Assembly: GCA_040905685.1 (NCBI GenBank)
Contig: JBBDRB010000074.1
Span: 1 to 64,000, forward strand
Source of the DNA: JBBDMU01 sp040905685
GTDB taxonomy: Bacteria; Bacteroidota; Rhodothermia; Balneolales; Natronogracilivirgulaceae
DNA length: 64,000 bases
Direction of reading: 5' to 3'
How positions within the stretch are numbered: position 1 is the first letter of the stretch; each line of letters begins with the position of its first letter. The translations under genes and the position numbers were made by a program. The notes under the pieces are model-generated. The model worked only from the letters and a program-made list of their open reading frames with translations. It ran no database searches and had not been told where the DNA came from. Of this stretch, positions 35,392 to 44,620 are shown piece by piece.

Positions 35392-36162
35392 TTACTGATA
35401 CTTTTCCAGCTCTATGCGTTTCAGGTACTGGGGTATCTTTCGTATGGGTTTCATCCAGAGGGTATAGAAGTTGGGTCGCATGCCAATTGATTTCCAGGCT
35501 TTCCGGTTGCCCAGGTTGACTTTTATCCGGTTGCTTATCGAGGCATTGCTTGTGCCCCCATTACGCATCCTGACTAAAATCTCGGGTATATACCAGGTAC
35601 TTATCCCGGAGCGGTGCAGGAAGCGGAGCATGATCTCATAATCGGCTACCAGCCCCATATCATCCCTAAAATCGCCCAGCCGGTCGTACACCTCCTTTTT
35701 TACAAAAAAGGTAGGATGAGGGGGCATCCAGCCGTGTAAAAATATTCCCTTATAATATTTTCCGGCCTGCCAGTACCGGACGACTTTATCCACGTCATCC
35801 GGTTCCACATAAACAAGGTCCCCGTATAATGAATCGGGGTTCTCATTGGTAAAAATGCGGTCCACCCTGCTTAAAACTTTTCGGTCCTGGTAGATATCAT
35901 CCGAATTCAGGATACCGACGATATCACCGGTGGCCCGGGCAATGCCCTTATTCATGGCATCATAGATACCGTTGTCAGGCTCGCTGACAACGGTATCTAT
36001 TTTTGAACCGTAGGTTTTTATGATCTCAAGAGTGCCGTCGGTCGATCCTCCGTCTATGATAATGTATTCCAGATCCGGATGATCCTGTCCGAGTACGGAC
36101 TGAATCGCATGGCGTATGGTGTGGCGATTGTTAAAAACCACCGTAATGATGGATACTTTCAT
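35392..36162 (-). CDS. GT2 family glycosyltransferase
   Basis: A compact GT-A enzyme of 256 residues, close to WcaA/WcaE-like colanic acid transferases. It shows VSIITVVFNN at the N-terminus, DGGSTDGT (37-44), EPDNGIYDAMNKG (61-73) and the metal-binding NSDD (86-89). GWMPPHPTFF and DYEIMLRF are also typical of this branch. No membrane helix is present. A clear AGGAG site precedes the ATG. It lies 13 bases downstream of the carbamoyltransferase gene and is probably in the same transcript. Confidence 0.92.
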   Translation of the reverse strand: MKVSIITVVFNNRHTIRHAIQSVLGQDHPDLEYIIIDGGSTDGTLEIIKTYGSKIDTVVSEPDNGIYDAMNKGIARATGDIVGILNSDDIYQDRKVLSRVDRIFTNENPDSLYGDLVYVEPDDVDKVVRYWQAGKYYKGIFLHGWMPPHPTFFVKKEVYDRLGDFRDDMGLVADYEIMLRFLHRSGISTWYIPEILVRMRNGGTSNASISNRIKVNLGNRKAWKSIGMRPNFYTLWMKPIRKIPQYLKRIELEKYQ

Positions 36163-36175
36163 GTTTTTTCTCCTG

Positions 36176-37981
36176 TTATATTTTTGAGTCGCGCAGCCTG
36201 CTAACCCGTTTTCGTATTTCTACGTCCACCGGTACTTTCTCCCTGGCCAGGATATGGTTGCCTATTACCAGCACATCCATTTTCGTTCTCAGGAAGCAAT
36301 CAAGGGCCTCTTCGGGACGGCACACTACGGGTTCGTTTTCATTGAATGAAGTATTCAGCAGCATGGGCACCCCGGTGATCTCGTTGAATCTGCTGATCAA
36401 ATCATAGTACAGGGCATTATTCTCCCGGGTAACCGTCTGCAGTCTTCCTGACCCGTCCACATGGGTTACAGCCGGTATATCGTTTTGCTTTTCTTTGCGG
36501 ACGGGCAGAACCTTCATCATAAACGGAACGTCCTCTTCCACTTCAAACCATTCGGATACGGCTTCCCTTAATATGGAGGGCGCAAACGGCCGGAACGATT
36601 CTCTCCTTTTTATTTTAACATTAAGGATCTCCTTCATATTGGCCCGGCGTGGATCACACAGGATGGAACGGTTGCCGAGAGCGCGGGGCCCCCATTCCAT
36701 GCGTCCCTGAAACCATCCGACCACCTTGCCGTCTGCTATGGCCCGGGCCGCATAGTCACAGAGCTGACCGGTATCCGCAGCCCTTGTGATCCGGCAATAT
36801 TTCTCATTCAGCTTCTCATTTTTCACCTCCATCATCATGTTGATGTAGGATTCGCTGAACTGCGGACCCCAAAAAGCATGATCCATCCGGAAGTCCCTTA
36901 ATGCCCCGGACTCCCTGTACCAGACCCAGTATGCCGCGCCGAGGGCTCCACCGGCATCTCCGGCTGCCGACTGGATGTAAACGTTCTTAAAGGGGGTTTC
37001 ACGGGAGATCTTGCCATTGGCCACGGAATTCATGGCGCATCCCCCCGACAGGGCAAGCGCATCCAGCTTATACCGGCCATGCAGGTTGTTTAAAAGATGG
37101 AATAGAGCCTTTTCATACATGGCCTGAACTGACCTCGCCACATTTTTATGTTTTTGGGTAACCGCCTCCCCTTTGCTGCGGGCCGGTCCCAGCAGGGTCT
37201 CCAGGGCCGGGGAGTACAGGGTTCCAACCTCTGGAGAACATCCGTTCCATTCATAGGCAACCTTGTCGGTGTGATGGCGAAAATATTTCAGGTTCAATGC
37301 AAAAGTGCCGTCGCTTTTCAGGCGAACGATCTGGTTCATTTCCTCGCCATATTCCGGTTCCCCGTACGGTGCCAATCCCATTACCTTATATTCATCACCA
37401 TAATTCGGGAACCCCAGGTATTGGGTGAGTGCCTGATAGAACATTCCCAGCGAATGAGGAAAGTAGACTTTACCGTCCATATCTAACCCGCTTCCCTTAC
37501 CCCGGCCCCAGGAAGTGCTCGCAAAGTCACCGAACCCGTCTACGGATACGGTGACGGCCTCTTCAAATGGCGATACCAAAAAAGAGGAGGCCAAATGTGC
37601 CCTGTGATGGTCAACAAAGCGTATCTCCCCTTTGTATGTGGCTCCGGGGATTACCATGGCCAGTTCATCTTCAATATTGAGTACTTTGCGCAGGTTCTTT
37701 ATTTTTTCAAAAAGCATCCCCACTTCCGGGCGGTTTGCAAGAATGTATCGTGCCCTTCTCCATAAACTGGCCCGCGGATAACGGTTAACGGCCGTAAAAT
37801 CAACCTGTTCAATTACCACACCTGCCTCTTCAAGACAGTATTTAATGGCTTCGGCCGGAAATCCGGCCCAGTGTTTAATCCTTCTGAAACGCTCTTCTTC
37901 CGCTGCCGCTATCAGCACTCCGTCTTTTATAAGGCAGGCGGATGAATCTCCGTGATACGTATTAAGCCCGAGTATTATCAT
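36176..37981 (-). CDS. NodU/CmcH-type carbamoyltransferase
   Basis: A 601-residue enzyme that uses carbamoyl phosphate and ATP to put a carbamoyl group on a hydroxyl, as NodU does on Nod factors and TobZ on tobramycin. The Kae1-like N-domain has NTYHGDSSA (7-15), AAEEERF, DHHRAHLASS and SVDGFGD. The YrdC-like C-domain begins near residue 395 with QGRMEWGPRALGNRS and contains FRPFAPS and LNTSFNENEP. The frame extends upstream to 38086, into the next gene, but the fold starts at the Met at 37981, which I chose. Context points to carbamoylation of a sugar in the repeat unit. Confidence 0.93.
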   Translation of the reverse strand: MIILGLNTYHGDSSACLIKDGVLIAAAEEERFRRIKHWAGFPAEAIKYCLEEAGVVIEQVDFTAVNRYPRASLWRRARYILANRPEVGMLFEKIKNLRKVLNIEDELAMVIPGATYKGEIRFVDHHRAHLASSFLVSPFEEAVTVSVDGFGDFASTSWGRGKGSGLDMDGKVYFPHSLGMFYQALTQYLGFPNYGDEYKVMGLAPYGEPEYGEEMNQIVRLKSDGTFALNLKYFRHHTDKVAYEWNGCSPEVGTLYSPALETLLGPARSKGEAVTQKHKNVARSVQAMYEKALFHLLNNLHGRYKLDALALSGGCAMNSVANGKISRETPFKNVYIQSAAGDAGGALGAAYWVWYRESGALRDFRMDHAFWGPQFSESYINMMMEVKNEKLNEKYCRITRAADTGQLCDYAARAIADGKVVGWFQGRMEWGPRALGNRSILCDPRRANMKEILNVKIKRRESFRPFAPSILREAVSEWFEVEEDVPFMMKVLPVRKEKQNDIPAVTHVDGSGRLQTVTRENNALYYDLISRFNEITGVPMLLNTSFNENEPVVCRPEEALDCFLRTKMDVLVIGNHILAREKVPVDVEIRKRVSRLRDSKI

Positions 37982-38024
37982 AATTGCATTTACTGATTTA
38001 TTATGGTTCCCATTAATTCCGCAA

Positions 38025-39008
38025 CTAGACCTTTGCACTTTCCCGTTCTGCAACCTGGCTTGATATCCATTTGTAGGTCTCCTCAACTCCTTTGCGTAGC
38101 GACCTGGACGGCGCCCATCCCAGCTTCTCCCTGATCAGGGTATTATCCGAATTCCTTCCCCTGACCCCGGTGGGACCGTCAATATTATGGATAGTCAAAT
38201 TTTTGCCTGATATATTTATAACCATCCTGGTGAAATCCTGGATGCTGATCATCTCTTCCGACCCGATATTGACAGGACCCGGGAAGTCCGATTCCATGAG
38301 GCGCCGTATGGCTTCGACACATTCGTCGACGATCAGGAAGGAACGGGTTTGGGTTCCGTCTCCCCATATTTCCAGGACACCACCGTCTTCAGCCATGGCC
38401 ACTTTCCGGCAAATAGCCGCCGGCGCCTTCTCCCTGCCACCGTCCCAGGTGCCACGGGGACCAAATATATTATGGAACCGGGCCACTTTAACATCCATGC
38501 CGTGATTTCGCTGATAGGTCAGGTAGATCCTTTCACTAAACAGCTTTTCCCAGCCATACTCGCTGTCCGGAGCGGCCGGATAAGCACTCTCCTCGGAGCA
38601 CTTCGGGTTAGCCGGATCCATCTGGTTATACTCTGGATAAATGCAGGCCGATGAAGAGTAAAATATTTTTGCTATGCCCTTGTTTTTTGCCTCCTCAAGC
38701 ACATTTAGGTTGCACAGAGCACTGTTGTGCATGATATCGGAATCGTTATCACCGGTAAAGACAAAGCCCGCACCACCCATATCGGCGGCAAGCTGATAAA
38801 CTTCATCCAGGTCATCACTGACTACCGCAGCAACCAGAAGGGGGTCCCGCAGATCACCTATAATAAATTCATCGGCGTTCCTGTTGCCGTACTCGTTTTC
38901 CTTCAGGTCTACCCCCCTCACCCAGTATCCTTCTTTCTTCAACCTGTTCACCAGGTAACCGCCAATGAAACCTCCGGCACCGCACACAAGTGCTTTTTTC
39001 TTATCCAT
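38025..39008 (-). CDS. GDP-mannose 3,5-epimerase-like SDR
   Basis: A 327-residue extended SDR strongly resembling plant GDP-mannose 3,5-epimerase (GME), which converts GDP-D-mannose to GDP-L-galactose and GDP-L-gulose. Seen blocks are GAGGFIGG (10-17), LAADMGGAGF, SSSACIYPEYNQ, GWEKLFSE, FHNIFGPRGTWDGG, REKAPAAICRK, WGDGTQTRSF, VNIGSEEM and GVRGRNSDN. Cys122, Tyr151, Lys155 and Lys194 match Arabidopsis Cys145, Tyr174, Lys178 and Lys217 with the same offset of 23, as I recall that numbering. An AAGGAG site precedes the ATG. No GDP-mannose pyrophosphorylase or GMD is in the window, so GDP-mannose would come from elsewhere in the genome. Confidence 0.9.
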   Translation of the reverse strand: MDKKKALVCGAGGFIGGYLVNRLKKEGYWVRGVDLKENEYGNRNADEFIIGDLRDPLLVAAVVSDDLDEVYQLAADMGGAGFVFTGDNDSDIMHNSALCNLNVLEEAKNKGIAKIFYSSSACIYPEYNQMDPANPKCSEESAYPAAPDSEYGWEKLFSERIYLTYQRNHGMDVKVARFHNIFGPRGTWDGGREKAPAAICRKVAMAEDGGVLEIWGDGTQTRSFLIVDECVEAIRRLMESDFPGPVNIGSEEMISIQDFTRMVINISGKNLTIHNIDGPTGVRGRNSDNTLIREKLGWAPSRSLRKGVEETYKWISSQVAERESAKV

Positions 39009-39045
39009 CTCTCTCTCCTTTTTTTGAATTAATTTTTTACGCTGT

Positions 39046-40206
39046 TCAATTCCGCATCACGCAGTCCGGAACAGTTCCTTCATCCAGCATCCACTGGTAT
39101 ACTTCATGCATCCGACTGGCAAGCATGGGCCAGCTGTAGCGCCTCTCTACAAGTTTGCGTCCCCGACAGCCCATTTGATGACGTTCTTCGCTGCTCATGG
39201 AAGTGGCCTCAGCCAGTGCATCGGCCAGGGGATCAACCCCGATGTCGATCCACCATCCACACTTATGGGTAAGCAGTTCTTCCCATGGCGTTCCCCGGGT
39301 CGTGATCACGGGTTTATTGTAGTTCAGGGCTTCCACGACGACAATACCGAAATTTTCCGAAAAGCTTGGCAAGACGATCAGATCGGCTTTTTTAAGCCAG
39401 ACCTTCTTTTCAGCATCGGTTACCGGACCTACAAATGAAAAAGAATCTTCCAGGTTATGCTTCCTGACGGCTGCTTCCACTTTCTCCTGATGCTGGCTTT
39501 CGTCGGGGCCGGCAAGGACCATCTTCCAGCCCTCCGGTTTGGCCTTGCTCCAGGCTTCAACCAGGTTCATCAGCCCTTTCACCGGGTATATTCTACCAAT
39601 GAAAAGACATATGCGCTCACCAGATCCGTCCCTGTTTTCCGTTCCGCCGGGTTCGGCCAGGTTGACGCCGTTCGGCACAATGGCAATCGGCTGGGTCAAT
39701 CCCAGCATTCTCAGCTGTTCGGCCTCCCCTGACGAAGTGGCGTGCAAGACCACGGCTTTATTCAGGTCTTTTCTTTGATAGAGCCTCCAGGCCAGCCTTT
39801 TTTTCCAGACTTTATGATGAAGGGCCCACGGTTCGACCGTTCCTCTTGGACTTATCAGCAGCGGTATGGAATGGTCGTGAGCAAAATTTACAGCTACATG
39901 ATTGGTTTGCAGCCAGATTCCGTGATCATGAAAGATATGCGGTCTACTGCTTTTGATCCGGTCCTGCAGCAACTGCCGGTATTGTGCCGACCAGGCCAGC
40001 CTCAGTCTTTTAATGCTTATGCTCCTGGCAAAATACGTTTGCACCGATTCCATGGATAACGGCTCTTCCCGGTCGCCTGCGGCACGGCTGCTTATGATCT
40101 CGACCGACTCAACATGACCGGCCAGCCACCGGCACAGCTCGGGCACAGAACGGGCCGGCCCTCCGTAACTCGGCATCAGGCTTGGGATGCTATGAATAAC
40201 TCTCAT
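39046..40206 (-). CDS. GT4 family glycosyltransferase
   Basis: A GT-B enzyme of 386 residues. The N-half opens RVIHSIPSLMPSYGGPARS, a variant of the GT4 glycine loop, and contains IFHDHGIWLQTNH and SPRGTVEPWA. The C-half has FIGRIYPVKGL, MVLAGPD and PSFSENFGIVVVEALNYNKPVI, the donor-binding E-x7-E loop. The combination HDHGIW plus SPRGxLEPWAL is common in exopolysaccharide GT4 enzymes. Two bases separate it from the stop of the asparagine synthetase gene. The sugar is unknown. Confidence 0.92.
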   Translation of the reverse strand: MRVIHSIPSLMPSYGGPARSVPELCRWLAGHVESVEIISSRAAGDREEPLSMESVQTYFARSISIKRLRLAWSAQYRQLLQDRIKSSRPHIFHDHGIWLQTNHVAVNFAHDHSIPLLISPRGTVEPWALHHKVWKKRLAWRLYQRKDLNKAVVLHATSSGEAEQLRMLGLTQPIAIVPNGVNLAEPGGTENRDGSGERICLFIGRIYPVKGLMNLVEAWSKAKPEGWKMVLAGPDESQHQEKVEAAVRKHNLEDSFSFVGPVTDAEKKVWLKKADLIVLPSFSENFGIVVVEALNYNKPVITTRGTPWEELLTHKCGWWIDIGVDPLADALAEATSMSSEERHQMGCRGRKLVERRYSWPMLASRMHEVYQWMLDEGTVPDCVMRN

Positions 40207-40208
40207 GA

Positions 40209-42101
40209 TTATTTATTTATATTATGGGTCTTCAGCCAATGGCGAAGCACAAATATGGTCCATATCCGACTCCAGTTGATCAGCCCTTTCTGATAACTGC
40301 GATAGGTATTTTCCAAAGCAGCCGCCTGAAACGGCCAGGCCTCCTCTTCGCTTTGCCCGTTGAAGGAATCGGTTAGCTGACCACTTAAACTTTCCCTGAA
40401 CCAGGACGCAAACGGCAATTCAAATCCCTTTTTGGGACGGAACACACATCCGTCCGGGATCGACCCGTTTAACGAGCGGGTAAGCATGGGCTTGGGTATT
40501 TTTTTGTTGATCTTTATCTCACCGGGCAGGCTGAACATGAACTCAACAAGCTTATGATCGATTAACGGCACCCTCACCTCCAGTGCATGGGCCATACTCA
40601 TCTGGTCGGTATCCCTCAACAAGGTACTGAGCATATAGGTCTGCAGTTCCATTGCCGAGGCCCTGTTGACGGGATCAAACTTGCTTGTTTGTTTTTCCAG
40701 CTGTGAAAATGTGCCGGGTTCCCATTGATCGGATCGCTCATAAATATCGGCATTCAAAAGACCGCGTGACTGACTTTGGCTGAAGACCTGCCGGGCCAGG
40801 AAATACGGATGGCGTTTGGTCACCAGCAGATCGGCAAACCTGCGGACGCGCTCGTTGACCGGCATTCCCGAAAGTATCCTGCCTATGGGAGTCCTTAGCA
40901 GCAATGGCATTACCGAAACATACCGCCCCCAGTTTTCGGCCATCAACGGAATGGTGAATCCGTTATAGCCGGCGAACAACTCATCTCCTCCCACCCCGGA
41001 AAGGGCTACGGTAAGGCCGGCCTCTTTGGTGATTTTCGAAACAAAATAGGTATTCAGCCCATCCATGCTGGGCTGGTCGAAGGCATACAGGCTTTTCTCC
41101 AGCATGTCACGGACATCCTCACCGCGTAAATTAAGTTCGGTATGGCTGGAACCGATGTGTTTTGCGGCCATTCTTGAGTAGGTCCGTTCGTCATGTGATT
41201 TTTCATCAAATACGATGCTGAAAGTTTTCACTTCACCCAGGGCCGCATCGCGCATCAGGGCCGCAATGGCCGTACTGTCAATTCCACCGCTGAGAAAGGC
41301 CCCAAGCGGCACATCGGCTATGAGCTGACTTTTTACGGAATCTTTAAGCTGAGCTCCGATCTGTACCAGCAAATCGCCGACGTCCATCTTCTGCCTTTTT
41401 TTCTGTGCGGGGATTTCCCAGTAACGGTGAGCCTTTTTTTCACCATCCTTACAGACCATTACATGGCCGGGAGGCAGCGACACAACCCCCTTTACAAGTG
41501 TGTAAGGTTCCTGCACGGAACCATAAGCCAGATACGATCGCAAAGCCTTGTAATCTAATATGCCCGGAACCATACCCGATGCCAGCAGAGCCCTGACTTC
41601 CGAAGCAAACACCAGGGTTTTGTCCTCATTCTCCCAAAAATACAATGGTTTAACGCCCATGTGGTCACGGGCCAGGATCAAGGCTTTGTCATTTTCATCC
41701 CACAGGGCAAATGCAAAGATACCCCGGAACTGCCTGACGCAATCGACCCCCCATACCCGGTAGGCCTTCAGAATTACTTCCGTGTCGGTTTGGGTCGAAA
41801 ACGCGATACCCTGTTTGATCAGGTCATCGCGAAGCTCCCGGTAATTATAAATTTCCCCGTTAAAGATAATCCAGTTGCCGGTCACTGATTCCCGCATGGG
41901 CTGATGACCGGCCGGGGAGGTATCAATGATGGATAACCGCCGGTGCCCAAAAGTCAATCCGGGTGCTTCACGGCTGATGATCTCTGTTCCCTCATCGTCC
42001 GGTCCGCGATGGGCCTGAGCCTCGGACATTAAACCGGTTTTATGAAGCTGGTCTTCTATGCCGAAATGGCTTAAACTGAATATTCCTGATATGCCGCACA
42101 T
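40209..42101 (-). CDS. asnB: Asparagine synthase (glutamine-hydrolysing)
   Basis: A full-length AsnB-type enzyme of 630 residues. It has the catalytic Cys2 (MCGISGIF), HRGPDDEG (31-38), HRRLSIID (53-60), NGEIYN (81-86), and in the synthetase half LSGGIDST (SGGIDS 271-276). The glutaminase domain feeds ammonia to the ATP-dependent synthetase domain. In polysaccharide loci such enzymes often amidate a uronic acid or other carboxylate rather than make asparagine. With ugd present, an amidated uronate is a reasonable guess. It is the only one of the three AsnB-like proteins here that keeps the nucleophile. Confidence 0.93.
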   Translation of the reverse strand: MCGISGIFSLSHFGIEDQLHKTGLMSEAQAHRGPDDEGTEIISREAPGLTFGHRRLSIIDTSPAGHQPMRESVTGNWIIFNGEIYNYRELRDDLIKQGIAFSTQTDTEVILKAYRVWGVDCVRQFRGIFAFALWDENDKALILARDHMGVKPLYFWENEDKTLVFASEVRALLASGMVPGILDYKALRSYLAYGSVQEPYTLVKGVVSLPPGHVMVCKDGEKKAHRYWEIPAQKKRQKMDVGDLLVQIGAQLKDSVKSQLIADVPLGAFLSGGIDSTAIAALMRDAALGEVKTFSIVFDEKSHDERTYSRMAAKHIGSSHTELNLRGEDVRDMLEKSLYAFDQPSMDGLNTYFVSKITKEAGLTVALSGVGGDELFAGYNGFTIPLMAENWGRYVSVMPLLLRTPIGRILSGMPVNERVRRFADLLVTKRHPYFLARQVFSQSQSRGLLNADIYERSDQWEPGTFSQLEKQTSKFDPVNRASAMELQTYMLSTLLRDTDQMSMAHALEVRVPLIDHKLVEFMFSLPGEIKINKKIPKPMLTRSLNGSIPDGCVFRPKKGFELPFASWFRESLSGQLTDSFNGQSEEEAWPFQAAALENTYRSYQKGLINWSRIWTIFVLRHWLKTHNINK

Positions 42102-42151
42102 AAAGTTATTTTACAAGGTGTATCCTGAAAGATCGTTTTCCATGTCGCTGT

Positions 42152-43483
42152 TTATTCTCTGTTCCATCCTACGCTGGTAAAGCCAATCAGCAGCCATAAG
42201 TACAGACCGGAACCGCCAAAAGAAAAAAACACCATTTCAGCTATATTGACGAAGATGCAGCCCAGAAACAGGGCATGTTCACTGGTCAGGGGGAGCCTGA
42301 ACACATAGCTGATGAGACCGGCGAAGAAAAACACGAAGAAAGCCATCCCCACCAGGCCTATCTCCTCCAGTACAGCCGACAGCAGGAACCCTTTTTCCGT
42401 CGGAGCTCCCAACGGAATGCCCATGAATTCGGCTTGCCCCACGGTACGGTCATCCAGCCTCGAATCGATGCCAAACCCAATGCCCATCACCGGGTTATCG
42501 GTAAAATTATTAAGGGAACGGTCCACCATATAGCCCCGTGACTGCTGGTATCCTTCCTCATAAGTATCAAAATCATATCCTTTATTCACGAACGAGCCGA
42601 ATTTTTCCAGTACAGGATCAATATTAAATACCAGGATGATGCCGGCCATGCAGGCGGCCACGATAACCGGGTAGGTGATGAACGAACCCTGCCTTGTGGT
42701 CTGCGGTATACCTCTCATCATCCGTATGATCAACAGGAACACCACACTTAAGGTGACCGCCACAAAAGCCATCCGTGCCTGGCTGAAGAAGATCGAGATC
42801 CAGCCCAACAGCATGCCCAGCACACTGACCAGGGAGGCGTCTTCCTGTAAAATGATCCTTGCTGTATAATAGGCCGTGAATGGAGCCAGAAACAATCCGT
42901 AAGCCTGAGGCTGGTTCAGGATACCCTGAAAACCAGCCATGTTGTTATAATAACCGACTTCCGTTAAGATGAACGGCAGGCTGACCAGCATGACGAAAAA
43001 ATAGAAATTGACAAACCACCTTTCCCAGTACTCTTTATAATCTGCCGTCAGCTGAAATCCCATCAGAATGGTAAAGGCCCCTACGGTGAACATGATGATC
43101 TTAACCATGGATATCATGGGATGAAAACTGGCCGCAACGGACAATGCAATACAAACCATGGCAAAATACAACAGGGATCCGATGGGTTTGGGTATGGTAT
43201 ACCTTTCGGCAAACATGACGGTGAACAGCACCCGGCCAAATGCCGAAATCAGAATAAGCCATCGCAACGCCAGGGCTCCCGACGGAAAATCGAACATACC
43301 GGGATTCAGAAAACCAATTAAAAAAGAAAAGGTCAGGGCTTCTATAGATTCCTTAACACCGCGAAGGGCATGCATAGCCAGTATGGCGCAAATCACCAGC
43401 ATCATCTGAGGCACAAAATACATCGCAATGAGCATGCTCCCGAAAACGGCAGCCATGGCCGGCTGTAGTCCTATTTTTTGCAT
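42152..43483 (-). CDS. O-antigen polymerase/ligase-like membrane protein (Wzy candidate)
   Basis: A 443-residue membrane protein with about ten to twelve hydrophobic segments and one larger soluble loop at roughly 275-345 (VLEKFGSFVNKGYDFDTYEEGY, then MGIGFGIDSR). That is the layout of the Wzy/WaaL superfamily. Such enzymes join undecaprenyl-linked repeat units in the periplasm. MGIGFG resembles the conserved GxG after the periplasmic loop. It is placed between asnB and a GT4 gene in the same operon. No second Wzy candidate was found, so this is the best polymerase of the locus. Confidence 0.85.
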   Translation of the reverse strand: MQKIGLQPAMAAVFGSMLIAMYFVPQMMLVICAILAMHALRGVKESIEALTFSFLIGFLNPGMFDFPSGALALRWLILISAFGRVLFTVMFAERYTIPKPIGSLLYFAMVCIALSVAASFHPMISMVKIIMFTVGAFTILMGFQLTADYKEYWERWFVNFYFFVMLVSLPFILTEVGYYNNMAGFQGILNQPQAYGLFLAPFTAYYTARIILQEDASLVSVLGMLLGWISIFFSQARMAFVAVTLSVVFLLIIRMMRGIPQTTRQGSFITYPVIVAACMAGIILVFNIDPVLEKFGSFVNKGYDFDTYEEGYQQSRGYMVDRSLNNFTDNPVMGIGFGIDSRLDDRTVGQAEFMGIPLGAPTEKGFLLSAVLEEIGLVGMAFFVFFFAGLISYVFRLPLTSEHALFLGCIFVNIAEMVFFSFGGSGLYLWLLIGFTSVGWNRE

Positions 43484-43488
43484 GGGTA

Positions 43489-44589
43489 TCAGGTGTTTAA
43501 GTGTGTTTGTCCGGATTTTCCGTCTGAACGTTTTTGTCCGCCGGCCATACTCATCAGTGTAGTTGCCCAGCGTTCCGGCCTGAACTGCTTTGAAAGCTCA
43601 AAGCTTCCCTCAGACATGCGGGCATATTCATCATAGCCGAGGCTGCTCATGGCCACCAGACATTCGGTGAGGTGACCGGTGTTGCCGCTTTCGACTATGC
43701 AGCCGTTATATCCATCCTGAACCAGATGCGGGCCCGCCCCGCAGGCATCGGAACAAATAACCGGTAAGCCGGAAGCTGCGGCTTCCTGTATAACCACTCC
43801 CCATGGCTCATACAGGCTCGGCAAAACAAAGACGCGGCTTCTCTGCATGATCCCGGGAAGGTCGTCCGGCTGAATAAAACCAAGGTTTACGACCCCCGGC
43901 ACGCGTTCAACCTCCTCCTTTAGCTCACCGGCACCTGCGCAGTACAGCTTCCAGGGATTCTCAACACGGTCTCTGTACCGTTTATAAGCTTCAAGCAGGA
44001 TATGGATGCCTTTGATGGGTATATACCTTCCCACAAACAAGAAAGCATCCTCGGTTTGTTCATCCTGCAGGAAATACGATCGGGCAAACCGGCTCCAGTC
44101 ACAGCAATACAGGCCATACCGCAGGTTTTTACCCTTGAATGCCAGCCTTTTTGCATACTGGGCCTGGCGTTCACCGGTTACCCAGAACGTATTGATGTAG
44201 CGTTTTAGATACCAGGGCCCAAGTAATCCAAGAATCTGCTGCCTGAGACTACCCTTCCAGGATGCATCCAATCCGGAAATAACCGGTATGCCTTTTCTCT
44301 TCAGTCCCCTGGCGATCTTCAGGTAATCCTGATCCATCCATCCGGAAACGACAACCACATGCGGATCAAACCGTTCAACAATCCCTTTCAACTGATTCAG
44401 TGTGTATTTGTCTTTGGGATAAGCATGATCGACGACATCGATTTGCCCGAAGGCAAACGGGGCATCGGGTGCCGGAGGCCAGTAACAAACCAGGATCTCG
44501 ACGTCATGGTCCTTTTTCAGCGCATTCAGGCAGGCCATGGTATATCCCGCCAGTTCTGAATATAAAATAGCTACACGTTTTGCCGGCAT
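43489..44589 (-). CDS. GT4 family glycosyltransferase
   Basis: A GT-B enzyme of 366 residues. The N-half starts KRVAILYSELAGYT, with HVVVVSGWMD and PVISGLDASW further on. The C-half shows FLFVGRYIPIKGI, LYCAGAGELK and PSLYEPWGVVIQEAAASGLPVI, the donor loop, followed by VQDGYNGCIVESG. The C-terminal 25 residues are polar and low in complexity. It lies 5 bases before the polymerase gene, so the two are co-transcribed. The specificity cannot be derived. Confidence 0.91.
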   Translation of the reverse strand: MPAKRVAILYSELAGYTMACLNALKKDHDVEILVCYWPPAPDAPFAFGQIDVVDHAYPKDKYTLNQLKGIVERFDPHVVVVSGWMDQDYLKIARGLKRKGIPVISGLDASWKGSLRQQILGLLGPWYLKRYINTFWVTGERQAQYAKRLAFKGKNLRYGLYCCDWSRFARSYFLQDEQTEDAFLFVGRYIPIKGIHILLEAYKRYRDRVENPWKLYCAGAGELKEEVERVPGVVNLGFIQPDDLPGIMQRSRVFVLPSLYEPWGVVIQEAAASGLPVICSDACGAGPHLVQDGYNGCIVESGNTGHLTECLVAMSSLGYDEYARMSEGSFELSKQFRPERWATTLMSMAGGQKRSDGKSGQTHLNT

Positions 44590-44620
44590 AATTGATGCTT
44601 TACAGATGTATTGACGGTTC

